Below are positions 8,698-15,897 of a DNA stretch of 51,304 bases, one piece after another. How positions within the stretch are numbered: the stretch's first letter is position 1; the number at the start of each line of letters is the position of its first letter. The position numbers and the translations under genes are program-made. This stretch comes from an uncultured Clostridia bacterium (lineage in GTDB: Bacteria > Bacillota > Clostridia > Oscillospirales > Acutalibacteraceae). The notes beneath the pieces are model-generated. The model was not told the DNA's origin. It ran no database searches and saw nothing but the letters and a program-made list of their open reading frames with translations. Location: positions 1 to 51,304 of the forward strand of contig CALBNX010000019.1 in the NCBI GenBank assembly GCA_937896885.1. The letters are read 5' to 3'.

Positions 8698-9753
8698 TTA
8701 ATTCAATCCTGATTCAATAAAATCTTTAAGTTGTTCAATATTTATCTTGTGGATTTTGCAAAGTCCGTATTCTTCGGGAACGATGAGTGAAATAACATCA
8801 CGACTTCTCTTTTTATCTGTCAATGTTACTTTATAAAGTTCATCTGCTGAAAAATCACAAGTTGTAGGAAGATTATTTTTTTGAAGCAACGGCACAAGTA
8901 CATCTGAATAGTCATCATAAGAAAGACCTAATTCAAAAGCACCTTTTGTTGCGATTACCATTCCAACAGCAACTGCATTGCCGTGAGAGATTGTAAGATT
9001 GCTACATTTTTCGATTGCGTGACCGATTGTGTGACCAAAGTTGAGAAGTTTTCTCTCGCCTTTTTCAAATTCATCACGGTCAACAACATCACGCTTTATC
9101 TCTACACAGCGCTTGATTACATATTCAATATTTTCTCTTATATTGTTATCTTTTAAGAATGTTAAGAACTCTCCGTCTAAAATCATTCCATATTTTATAA
9201 TCTCTGCGCAACCTTCATTAAAGGTTTCATCGGGTAATGTGCTCAGGGTTTCACAATCTGCAAAAACTGCGATAGGTTGATGGAACGCGCCACAGAGATT
9301 TTTGCCAGCATTCAAGTTGATTGCAGTTTTGCCACCAACAGAAGAATCCACCATAGCGAGTACTGTTGTTGGAATCTGTACAAAATCAACACCACGAAGA
9401 TATGTACTTGCAACAAAACCTGTAAGGTCGCCAACCACTCCACCACCGAGTGCTACAAAGAGGTCTGTTCTTGTTATATTGTTCTCTGCACAGAATTCCT
9501 GAATTTTTATAAAATTCTCCACACTTTTTGAATTTTCACCATGTGGCACTATGTATTCAAAAACAATAAAATTACTTTTTTCAAGACTTGATTTTACTCG
9601 TTCACCATAGAGTGAATGCACATTATCGTCGGACACAATTACAGCTCTGCAAGGTCTTTTGATATCTGCAATCATTTCACCAATAGCATCTAAAAAACCT
9701 GAACCGATGTGCACATTATATTCTTTTGATGCAGTTACTCGAACTTTTTCCAT
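8698..9753 (-). CDS. aroB: 3-dehydroquinate synthase
   Basis: 351 aa from the ATG at 9753 (GGGTG 7 nt upstream, overlapping the tyrA stop). An NAD- and metal-dependent enzyme that closes DAHP to 3-dehydroquinate. Motifs are the GGGVVGDLTGFVASTYLRG NAD loop, PTTVLAMVDSSVGGKTAIN, GCAEIIKYGMI, and metal ligands in ERKLLNFGHTIGHAIE and ISHGNAVAVGM. Length is typical for the single-domain bacterial enzyme. Confidence 0.96.
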   Translation of the reverse strand: MEKVRVTASKEYNVHIGSGFLDAIGEMIADIKRPCRAVIVSDDNVHSLYGERVKSSLEKSNFIVFEYIVPHGENSKSVENFIKIQEFCAENNITRTDLFVALGGGVVGDLTGFVASTYLRGVDFVQIPTTVLAMVDSSVGGKTAINLNAGKNLCGAFHQPIAVFADCETLSTLPDETFNEGCAEIIKYGMILDGEFLTFLKDNNIRENIEYVIKRCVEIKRDVVDRDEFEKGERKLLNFGHTIGHAIEKCSNLTISHGNAVAVGMVIATKGAFELGLSYDDYSDVLVPLLQKNNLPTTCDFSADELYKVTLTDKKRSRDVISLIVPEEYGLCKIHKINIEQLKDFIESGLN

Positions 9754-9758
9754 ATTTG

Positions 9759-10592
9759 TCACCCATCAATCTGTTCTTTTAAAAGTTTACCGTCACGCAA
9801 AAGTCTTGTGAGAGTTTCGCGGTCATTATTTTCCATTGCTTCTTTATATTGTACCAAATTATTCACTATGGAGTCAATTTCATTTATTAGATTATCCTTG
9901 TTTTCTAAAAATAATTCCGACCACATATTCTCATTAAGATATGCAACTCGCGTTAAATCCTTATAACTACCTGCCGAAAAGCCTTTATGAATAAGAGCAT
10001 TTGGACTTTTCACATAAGCATTTGACACAACATGAGCTAGTTGAGAAGTAAATGCAATAATTTTGTCGTGTTCATCAGGCGTTGACATCTGAATATTTGC
10101 GAAGCCAATTTTAAGAAAAATCTGTTTGATTATATTTATACTTTCTTCTGGTGTATCTTCATAAGGAGTAAGAATCATCGAAGAATTATTGAAAATTTTT
10201 TCTGTTGAGTGTAAAAACCCAGAGAAGTGAAGACCTGCCATAGGATGAGCGCCAACAAATACAAAACCGTTCTCTTTTGCAACTTCATAAAGCGCATCAC
10301 AGACATAACGCTTTACACCGCTTATGTCCATAATAATCGCGCTTTTTTTGAAATTATCTGCATTCTCTTTTATATAATCAATTGTTGCTTGTGGGTAAAG
10401 CGAAACAATCACCAAATCACAATCTTTGACTTCTGATTGTGTCAAAATATCGTCAATAGCATTTATTCCTTTTGCATTTTTATTGACGGTTTCATCTATA
10501 TCAAAGCCTAAAACAATATTGTCTGTAAATTTCTTTATAGCCTTGGCAATCGAGCCACCCATAAGGCCCAAGCCTATTATTCCAATTTTCAT
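9759..10592 (-). CDS. tyrA: Prephenate (or arogenate) dehydrogenase
   Basis: 277 aa. N-terminal Rossmann domain with GIIGLGLMGGSIAKAIK, the GAHPMAGLHFSGF active-site region, and a helical C-terminal dimerisation domain containing FTSQLAHVVSNAYV and AGSYKDLTRVA. It oxidatively decarboxylates prephenate (or arogenate) towards tyrosine. There is no C-terminal ACT domain, so Tyr feedback would need another mechanism, perhaps the attenuator upstream. Its ATG overlaps the aroF stop as TAATG. Confidence 0.93.
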   Translation of the reverse strand: MKIGIIGLGLMGGSIAKAIKKFTDNIVLGFDIDETVNKNAKGINAIDDILTQSEVKDCDLVIVSLYPQATIDYIKENADNFKKSAIIMDISGVKRYVCDALYEVAKENGFVFVGAHPMAGLHFSGFLHSTEKIFNNSSMILTPYEDTPEESINIIKQIFLKIGFANIQMSTPDEHDKIIAFTSQLAHVVSNAYVKSPNALIHKGFSAGSYKDLTRVAYLNENMWSELFLENKDNLINEIDSIVNNLVQYKEAMENNDRETLTRLLRDGKLLKEQIDG

Positions 10593-11593
10593 TATTTCAC
10601 TGCTTCCAAAACTTTATTTACTGCACTTACAACATCTGTAAACTGTGGAGGTGTAAGTGCTTGCGGGCCATCACAAAGTGCTTTTGATGGGTCATTGTGC
10701 ACTTCAATCATAAGACCGTCTGCACCACAGGCAGCCGCTGCTAATGACATTGGTTTTACAAATCTTGCAATACCGGATGCGTGAGAAGGGTCAATAACAA
10801 CAGGTAAGTGTGATTTTTCTTTGAGCATTGGTACTGCTGATAAGTCAAGTGTATTTCTTGTTGCCGTTTCAAATGTACGGATGCCACGTTCACAAAGAAT
10901 AACATTTTCGTTACCGCCGGCCATAATGTATTCTGCACTCATTAAAAGTTCCTGGAATGTGCTTGAAAGTCCACGCTTTAAGAAAACAGGCTTTTTAAGA
11001 TGGCCAAGTTCTTTTAAAAGTTCAAAGTTCTGCATATTACGAGCTCCAACCTGAATAATATCAACATCCTCGAAAAGCGGAATATGAGATGCGTCCATAA
11101 TTTCGGTTACGATTGGCATTCCTGTTTCTTTTTTTGCCTCAAGCATCAATTCAAGTCCTTCACCACGCATACCTTGGAAAGCATAAGGTGATGTACGAGG
11201 CTTGAATGCACCGCCACGAAGGAAGTTGGCACCTGCATTTTTAACATCTTTTGCGATGCTTAAAATCTGCTCTCTTGATTCAATTGAGCATGGACCTGCG
11301 AAAAACTGGAAGTTGCCACCACCTATTTTATAGCCTTCAACATCGATAACTGTGTCATCAGGATGAAACTTTCTGTTTGCACATTTATAAGGCTCTGAAA
11401 TTCGTCTTACATCTTCAACAATGTCAAGACTGTGAATCAAGTCAATATCAACTCGGCTTGTGTCACCGATAAGACCGAGAATTGTCTGATAATGACCTAC
11501 AACTTCATTGACCACAAGATTTTGTTCATGCAACCATTTTGTTAAATTTTCGACTTTTTTAGGGTCAACCTCATTTTTAAGAATTACTACCAT
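10592..11593 (-). CDS. aroF: 3-deoxy-7-phosphoheptulonate (DAHP) synthase, type I-beta
   Basis: 333 aa. Condenses PEP and erythrose-4-phosphate, the entry step of the pathway. The N-terminal ~70 residues form a ferredoxin-like (FeS/ACT-like) regulatory domain as in the Thermotoga maritima enzyme. The barrel follows with FFAGPCSIESREQ, GGAFKPRTSPYAFQG, QVGARNMQNFELL, KRGLSST, LCERGIRTFE and VIDPSHASG (metal ligands). AAGGAG lies 9 nt before the ATG. It is the first large gene after the attenuator, so all later genes depend on readthrough there. Confidence 0.96.
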   Translation of the reverse strand: MVVILKNEVDPKKVENLTKWLHEQNLVVNEVVGHYQTILGLIGDTSRVDIDLIHSLDIVEDVRRISEPYKCANRKFHPDDTVIDVEGYKIGGGNFQFFAGPCSIESREQILSIAKDVKNAGANFLRGGAFKPRTSPYAFQGMRGEGLELMLEAKKETGMPIVTEIMDASHIPLFEDVDIIQVGARNMQNFELLKELGHLKKPVFLKRGLSSTFQELLMSAEYIMAGGNENVILCERGIRTFETATRNTLDLSAVPMLKEKSHLPVVIDPSHASGIARFVKPMSLAAAACGADGLMIEVHNDPSKALCDGPQALTPPQFTDVVSAVNKVLEAVK

Positions 11594-11624
11594 TTGTTCT
11601 TACTCCTTTTGGTTTGTTTTGCAA

Positions 11625-11656
11625 TAAAAAAATCCCACAGCGTTTCACTGTGGGAT
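11625..11656 (-). terminator. Attenuator terminator of the aromatic operon
   Basis: Minus strand: perfect 9-bp stem ATCCCACAG/CTGTGGGAT (11648-11656 and 11632-11640) with loop TGAAACG, then seven T. It stands between the leader peptide and aroF, 32 nt before the aroF start, so it must be bypassed for operon expression. Confidence 0.92.
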
Positions 11657-11701
11657 AAAATTACTATAACTTCAGCAATTTTTATTTTTCCGCAGTGAAA
11701 C
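11642..11701 (-). promoter_or_regulatory. Antiterminator pairing partners of the aro attenuator
   Basis: The minus-strand segment GTTTCACTGCGG (11690-11701), inside leader codons 23-26, complements CCACAGTGAAAC (11642-11653) at 11 of 12 positions. That target covers part of the terminator's 5' arm and its loop, so the two structures exclude each other. A ribosome stalled in the aromatic run leaves the first segment free to pair; one that reaches the stop codon covers it and lets the terminator form. Confidence 0.8.
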
Positions 11702-11768
11702 ATAACCTTTTCTTGTTAAAGAAAAAGCTAAAGTAAAAGTATTCAGCTGCGAGATTAAGAGTTCTCAT
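11682..11768 (-). CDS. Phe/Tyr-rich attenuator leader peptide of the aro operon
   Basis: 28 aa, beginning MRTLNLAAEYFYFSFFF and ending in TAEK-stop. Residues 10-17 contain two Tyr and five Phe in eight positions, with another Phe at 24. GAGGTAAT precedes the ATG by 6 nt. It starts ~25 nt after the predicted transcription start and ends 26 nt before the terminator hairpin. The arrangement is that of classical attenuation leaders such as enterobacterial pheL, but the peptide is longer and mixes Phe with Tyr, matching an operon that makes both. Its job would be ribosome stalling; the peptide itself probably has no function. Confidence 0.88.
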   Translation of the reverse strand: MRTLNLAAEYFYFSFFFNKKRLCFTAEK

Positions 11769-11799
11769 AAATATTACCTCTAATTACTGATTGTAAAGT

Positions 11800-11828
11800 A
11801 TTTTAGCACAGTAAAGTGTTAATGTCAA
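11800..11828 (-). promoter_or_regulatory. Promoter of the aromatic amino acid operon
   Basis: Minus strand: -35 TTGACA (11823-11828), 17 bp spacer, -10 TAAAAT (11800-11805), just upstream of the leader peptide. It is the only good promoter seen ahead of the nine-gene operon. Confidence 0.87.
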
Positions 11829-11862
11829 CATAAAATTGGAAAAAATATGTAAATAAAAAGAG

Positions 11863-12033
11863 TTCTACAAATTAGAGTTTGTAGAATAGTTTGCCTCCCT
11901 TGTCAAAGGGAGGGGGACCGCGTTAGCGGTGGAGGGATTCATTTTACAGCAATAAGAATCCCCTCGCCACTTCGTGGCCCTCTCCCCTTTAACAAGGGGC
12001 GCTTTTTTGTTCGACAAATTCAAATTTGTTGAA
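11863..12033. repeat. Compound palindromic interspersed element (REPIN/MITE-like)
   Basis: The element is symmetrical. The outer hairpins TTCTACAAA...TTTGTAGAA (11863-11886) and TTCGACAAATT...AATTTGTTGAA (12010-12033) enclose two inverted copies of one module (11893-11940 and 11956-12002). Each module has a CTCCCTTGT/AAAGGGAG-type hairpin, a second small hairpin (CCGC-GTTA-GCGG or GCCAC-TTC-GTGGC) and a GGAGGGATTC or GGGGATTC end. There is no ORF. It fills the space between the aro promoter and the trpS terminator. Confidence 0.7.
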
Positions 12034-12061
12034 TAAAAAAAGGTGGGAGCAAGCTCCCACC
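12034..12061 (-). terminator. Rho-independent terminator after trpS
   Basis: Minus strand: GGTGGGAGC-TT-GCTCCCACC stem (12042-12061) followed by a run of seven T. Confidence 0.88.
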
Positions 12062-12073
12062 AAACAACTTTGT

Positions 12074-13081
12074 TTAAAGTTGATAAAGTCCTGATTTCTT
12101 CATAGCCTTATTGAGTGTTCTCTGTGCAAATCTTGATGCTTTTTCTGCGCCATTTTTTGCGCACTCGTTAAGGTATGCTTTATCATTGATAAGACGATTA
12201 TATTCTGTCTTGAATGGTCTTAATTCCTCAACAACTGCTTCTGCAACTGCAGATTTAAAATCACCATAACCCTTACCATCAAAATCTTTTTCAATCTGTT
12301 CATAAGAAAGCCCCGTACAGCAAGAATAAATACCCATAAGGTTATTTATACCATCTTTACCATCAGCATATCTAACTTTTGCTTCACTATCTGTAACTGC
12401 GCTCTTAATCTTCTTCACAATTACATTATCATCATCAAGCATTGAGATATAGCCCTTTGGATTTGTGTCAGATTTGCTCATTTTTGAGGTTGGGTCTTGA
12501 AGAGACATAACACGAGCACCAATTTTGCTTATAAATGGCTCTGGCAATGTAAATGTATTGCCATAAACTGTATTGAAACGTTCTGCAATGTCGCGTGCAA
12601 TTTCAAGATGTTGTTTCTGGTCTGCACCAATTGGCACATAATCTGCTTGATAAAGAAGAATATCTGCAGCCATAAGAATTGGATATGTAAACAAACCAAC
12701 ATTAACATTTTCAGGATGCTTCTCGCTCTTATCTTTAAACTGTGTCATTCTTGCCGCTTCACCAAACTGTGTACAGCAATTCAAAAGCCATGCAAGTTGT
12801 GCGTGCTGTGGCACATGGCTTTGAATAAACACAATGCTTTCTTCTGGGTCAAGGCCAAGTGCTAAAAGAATTGCATAAAGCTCCATTGTGTTTTTTCGAA
12901 GTGTTGCAGGCTCTGGACGGACTGTAAGAGAATGCAAGTCAGCAACTGCATAAAGACAATTATAATCGTCTTTCATATTTTTCCAATTTTTAAGTGCACC
13001 AAGATAATTGCCCAAAGTTGGTGTACCTGTTGGTTGAATAGCACTTAAAACTATTTTCTTTTTTTCTACTGTATTTTCCAT
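12074..13081 (-). CDS. trpS: Tryptophanyl-tRNA synthetase
   Basis: 335 aa from the ATG at 13081 (AAGGTG 6 nt upstream; a GTG three codons earlier is less likely). Class Ic synthetase. The HIGH-like site is in QPTGTPTLGNYLGAL and the KMSKS loop in DPTSKMSKSDTNPKG; ADLHSLTV, MAADILLYQADYVPIGADQKQHLE and GARVMSLQDP are also typical. Length matches bacterial TrpS. Monocistronic, with its own promoter and terminator. No T-box or Trp leader peptide is visible in the short 5' region. Confidence 0.96.
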   Translation of the reverse strand: MENTVEKKKIVLSAIQPTGTPTLGNYLGALKNWKNMKDDYNCLYAVADLHSLTVRPEPATLRKNTMELYAILLALGLDPEESIVFIQSHVPQHAQLAWLLNCCTQFGEAARMTQFKDKSEKHPENVNVGLFTYPILMAADILLYQADYVPIGADQKQHLEIARDIAERFNTVYGNTFTLPEPFISKIGARVMSLQDPTSKMSKSDTNPKGYISMLDDDNVIVKKIKSAVTDSEAKVRYADGKDGINNLMGIYSCCTGLSYEQIEKDFDGKGYGDFKSAVAEAVVEELRPFKTEYNRLINDKAYLNECAKNGAEKASRFAQRTLNKAMKKSGLYQL

Positions 13082-13111
13082 ACATATCACCTTTTCAAAA
13101 TACTAGAAAAT

Positions 13112-13140
13112 ATTATCCTATTTTTTTAGTGTTTTGTCAA
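13112..13140 (-). promoter_or_regulatory. trpS promoter
   Basis: Minus strand: -35 TTGACA (13135-13140), 17 bp spacer, -10 GATAAT (13112-13117). The -35 abuts the T-rich tail of the preceding terminator. Confidence 0.8.
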
Positions 13141-13167
13141 CAAGAAAAACGGTGGGATATACCCACC
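13141..13167 (-). terminator. Terminator after the 47-aa ORF
   Basis: Minus strand: GGTGGG-TATAT-CCCACC stem (13151-13167) followed by GTTTTTCTTG. Confidence 0.75.
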
Positions 13168-13174
13168 ATTTATT

Positions 13175-13318
13175 TTATTCTCTTTCCAAATATGCTCTTG
13201 CCACAATTTTGAGTTGCTCAACCGTTTTAAATGTTGCACCTGACTCAATAATTGCACTTTGAACTGAAATAGGCAGTGTGTCAAAATATGCCTTTACTTC
13301 TTCATTCATTTTATTCAT
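13175..13318 (-). CDS. Small protein of unknown function (47 aa)
   Basis: Acidic 47-aa ORF starting MNKMNEEVKAYFDTLPISVQ and ending in RAYLERE. It has AGGTGA 6-7 nt before the ATG and its own terminator, which argues for a real gene despite its size. It looks like two amphipathic helices; the LPxxVQxxIxESG pattern recalls small uncharacterised Firmicutes proteins. The ribosome binding site is the 3' arm of the terminator hairpin of the amino acid ABC operon, so expression may depend on readthrough or on hairpin melting. Confidence 0.75.
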   Translation of the reverse strand: MNKMNEEVKAYFDTLPISVQSAIIESGATFKTVEQLKIVARAYLERE

Positions 13319-13351
13319 AAAAAATCACCTCGGTAATATTTTACCAAGGTG
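13319..13351 (-). terminator. Terminator of the amino acid ABC operon, overlapping the next gene's RBS
   Basis: Minus strand: stem CACCTTGGTAA/TTACCGAGGTG (10 pairs, one mismatch; 13326-13351) followed by ATTTTTT. The 3' arm contains the AGGTG used by the 47-aa ORF, and the T tract runs up to its ATG. Confidence 0.82.
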
Positions 13352-13364
13352 ACATTTGTTTATT

Positions 13365-14108
13365 CTATAAAACTTTTGATAAGAAATCTTTTAGTCTTGG
13401 GTTTTGTGGATTTTCGAAGAAATCGTTTGGATTATTCTCTTCGATAATCTTGCCTTCATCCATAAAGATAACACGAGTTGCAACTTCCTTGGCAAATCCC
13501 ATTTCGTGAGTAACAACAACCATTGTCATACCCTCACGAGCAAGGTTTTTCATAACATCAAGAACTTCGCCAACCATTTCAGGGTCAAGAGCACTAGTTG
13601 GCTCGTCAAAAAGCATAACCTCAGGCTCCATACAGAGTGCGCGAACAATAGCAACACGCTGTTTCTGGCCACCTGAAAGCTGACTTGGATAAGCATCTGC
13701 TCTGTCTTTAAGACCAACACGGTCCAGAAGTTCAAGTGCTTTGCTTTCTGCATCTTCTTTACTCTTTTTAAGAAGTGTCATTGGTGCTTTTGTCATATTT
13801 TTAAGCACATTCATATTGGGGAAAAGGTTAAAGTGTTGGAACACCATTCCCATTCTTTGACGGTGATGGTTGATATTTGTCTTTTTGTCTGTAATGTCAG
13901 TTCCATCAAAGAAAATTTTACCAGATGTAGGGATTTCAAGAAGGTTGAGTGAACGAAGAAATGTTGATTTACCTGAACCTGAAGGGCCAACAATAACAAC
14001 AACTTCACCTTTTTTGATTTCACAGTTGATGCCGTCAAGTGCTTTAACCACACCGCCTGTATAATGCTTTTTAAGGTTTTCTACTTTAATAAGTACATTA
14101 TCTGTCAC
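13365..14108 (-). CDS. glnQ: Polar amino acid ABC transporter ATP-binding protein
   Basis: 247 aa from the GTG at 14108 (AAGGAGG about 12 nt upstream; no ATG fits better). Canonical importer ATPase: Walker A GPSGSGKST, Q-loop MVFQHFNLFPNMNVLKN, signature LSGGQKQRVAIVRAL, Walker B VMLFDEPTSALDPE, H-loop VVTHEMGFA. The LFPNMNVLKN and EMGFAKEVATR segments are typical of the GlnQ/HisP subgroup for polar amino acids. It overlaps the permease by 11 bp and ends at a strong terminator. Confidence 0.93.
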   Translation of the reverse strand: MTDNVLIKVENLKKHYTGGVVKALDGINCEIKKGEVVVIVGPSGSGKSTFLRSLNLLEIPTSGKIFFDGTDITDKKTNINHHRQRMGMVFQHFNLFPNMNVLKNMTKAPMTLLKKSKEDAESKALELLDRVGLKDRADAYPSQLSGGQKQRVAIVRALCMEPEVMLFDEPTSALDPEMVGEVLDVMKNLAREGMTMVVVTHEMGFAKEVATRVIFMDEGKIIEENNPNDFFENPQNPRLKDFLSKVL

Positions 14109-14844
14109 TCTTACGCAACCTCCTTTCGAGAATGCCAACAAGCCATGATAAAATCATAACGAGTACAAGATAAATAACCGCAACTGAAAGAAGTGGAATG
14201 AAATATTCAAAAGTTCTGCCGGCAATTGTGTTACCTGCTTTTGTAAGGTCGATAACACCAACATAACCTGCTACTGATGTTTCTTTTAAAAGTGCAATAA
14301 ACTCATTACAGAGAGTTGGAAGCACCGCTTTGAACATCTGTGGAATAACAATGAATTTCATTGTCTGGAAATAATTAAAGCCAAGGCTGCGTCCTGCTTC
14401 AAATTGACCGTGGTCAATAGACATAATACCTGCACGGAAAATTTCAGCAACATAAGCACCTGAATTTATACCGAATGCAAAAATTGCAACTGGAATTCCG
14501 TCATCAGCAAGAGCAAAAATAACGAAATATGAAATCATCAACTGAACAACAACAGGTGTGCCACGTGTAACTGTAAGATAGAATTTGCAAATTCCGTTAA
14601 GCACTGCAAGAACATAATATCCTGCACCGCCACGAAGTTTCATTGCTTCTTTGTTTTTATCGAAAGATGTACGAATTGCCGCAACAAGAATACCAAGAAT
14701 AATACCGATTGCCAAAGCGCCAAATGTAATGGTGAATGTGTTTTTCAGACCATCTATAAGAAACTTATAACGGTCGCCATCAATCATAACTTCTTTAAAT
14801 CTTTCAAAAAAAGCTATTAACGCGCCTATGATATGGTCAAGCAT
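14098..14844 (-). CDS. Polar amino acid ABC transporter permease
   Basis: 248 aa with several hydrophobic helices. It contains the HisM/GlnP-type His/Glu/Gln/Arg permease region: FKNTFTITFGALAIGIILG near the N terminus, TRGTPVVVQLMISYF, and the EAA loop GINSGAYVAEIFRAGIMSIDHGQFEAGRSLG. It probably works as a homodimer with the adjacent ATPase and binding protein. AAGGAG lies close before the ATG. The specific substrate cannot be told from sequence. Confidence 0.92.
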   Translation of the reverse strand: MLDHIIGALIAFFERFKEVMIDGDRYKFLIDGLKNTFTITFGALAIGIILGILVAAIRTSFDKNKEAMKLRGGAGYYVLAVLNGICKFYLTVTRGTPVVVQLMISYFVIFALADDGIPVAIFAFGINSGAYVAEIFRAGIMSIDHGQFEAGRSLGFNYFQTMKFIVIPQMFKAVLPTLCNEFIALLKETSVAGYVGVIDLTKAGNTIAGRTFEYFIPLLSVAVIYLVLVMILSWLVGILERRLRKSDR

Positions 14845-14871
14845 AAGATTCTCCTTTCATAAACTCAAAAA

Positions 14872-14897
14872 TTCAGGGCGGTATTATCCGCCCTGAA
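14872..14897 (-). terminator. Intra-operon hairpin between binding protein and permease
   Basis: Perfect 10-bp stem TTCAGGGCGG/CCGCCCTGAA followed on the minus strand by TTTTTG. Probably a partial terminator or mRNA-stabilising hairpin that keeps binding-protein mRNA in excess over the membrane components, as is common in ABC importer operons. Confidence 0.7.
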
Positions 14898-14920
14898 CGA
14901 AATTTAATAAAAACTATTTA

Positions 14921-15742
14921 TTATTCTGCTGGAAGGAAGTATGGCTCAAGGTCTTCGAATGTTGCAATTTTGCCACCGTCTTTAACGATAACAACCTGAA
15001 CACCTGTTGCGTATGATGATGAGAAATCAACGCTTTCAAGTCTTTCGTCAGTAACTGTCATACCAGCCATACCCATATCATATTTACCTGACTGAACACC
15101 AGGAATGATTGAGTCGAATGCAACGTTTTCAATAACAAGGTCATAACCGAGTTTGTCAGCGATAATCTTTGCAACTTCAACGTCGATACCATAATACATA
15201 TCACCATCAATGTATTCATATGGTGGGAACTCAGCATTTGTTGCCATAACAAGATTTGGCTTATCTGTATCAACTGCTGTTACAGGAACACCAACAAGAG
15301 CATCGCCTGTGCCGTTTATGTATTTATCAACGATTTTCTTAACTGAACCATCAGCAATAAGGTCTTTGAGAGCATTGTCAACTGCTGTTTTAAGGTCTGT
15401 GTTACCCTTCTGGAAGCAAATAGCATAATCTTCAACTGCATATTCTGTTTCAAGAATTTTAAGGCCTGTGTTAGCTGCTACATAAGCTTTAGCTGGTTCG
15501 TTATCAATGATAACGCAGTCAACTTTTGCATTTTTAAGAGCTTCAACTGCTAATGCACCATTGTCGTAACGAACAACTGCATCTTCACCGAAATCACCTG
15601 ATGAATAAATGTCGCCTGTTGTATTTGTCTGAACGCCAATTTTAATGCCGTCTGTCTCTTCTTTACCGCCACAAGCTGCGAAGCAACCTACAATAAGAAC
15701 GAGAGCAAGAACAACTGAAAGAATTTTAACTGATTTTTTCAT
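14921..15742 (-). CDS. Amino acid ABC transporter substrate-binding lipoprotein, circularly permuted
   Basis: 273 aa. Signal peptide with a lipobox (Cys20 or Cys24), then a family 3 solute-binding fold in swapped order. Residues ~33-142 (KIGVQTNTTGDIY ... DCVIIDNEPAKAYVA ... LIADGSVKKIVDKYI) match what is normally the C-terminal part. Residues ~163-265 (NLVMATNAEFPPYEYIDG ... VQSGKYDMGMAGMTVTDER ... VDFSSSYATGVQVVIVKDG) match the normal N-terminal part. The chain ends with KIATFEDLEPYFLPAE, where an ordinary protein would continue into GKKIGVQ. All parts are present once, so this is a permutation, not a truncation. Promoter upstream: TTGACT, 16 bp, TATAAT on the minus strand. Confidence 0.9.
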   Translation of the reverse strand: MKKSVKILSVVLALVLIVGCFAACGGKEETDGIKIGVQTNTTGDIYSSGDFGEDAVVRYDNGALAVEALKNAKVDCVIIDNEPAKAYVAANTGLKILETEYAVEDYAICFQKGNTDLKTAVDNALKDLIADGSVKKIVDKYINGTGDALVGVPVTAVDTDKPNLVMATNAEFPPYEYIDGDMYYGIDVEVAKIIADKLGYDLVIENVAFDSIIPGVQSGKYDMGMAGMTVTDERLESVDFSSSYATGVQVVIVKDGGKIATFEDLEPYFLPAE

Positions 15743-15844
15743 TTCAATTTACTCCTTTTTGTAAATAATAAAATTTTGTTTGAATTTACGGGATAATTAT
15801 ACAACCATATTCAAAAAAGTCAAGTATTTATTCACAAAAACAAA

Positions 15845-15891
15845 AATATTCACTGTTTTTGTGTATTTTTATACATTATACAGTGAATATT
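15845..15891 (-). terminator. Terminator after the gtrA-like gene
   Basis: Long hairpin with 11-bp arms AATATTCACTG/CAGTGAATATT (15845-15855 and 15881-15891), then TTTGTTTTTG on the minus strand. Confidence 0.7.
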
Positions 15892-15897
15892 TAAGTT

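Noticed and set aside
13082..13134. T-box riboswitch in front of trpS
   Set aside because: The leader is only ~30 nt long and holds no specifier stem or T-box sequence.
14921..15742. Two partial binding-protein genes joined by a frameshift or assembly error
   Set aside because: The frame is continuous, each sub-domain occurs once, there is one signal peptide, and the total length equals a normal binding protein. Read-level checking is still listed under findings.
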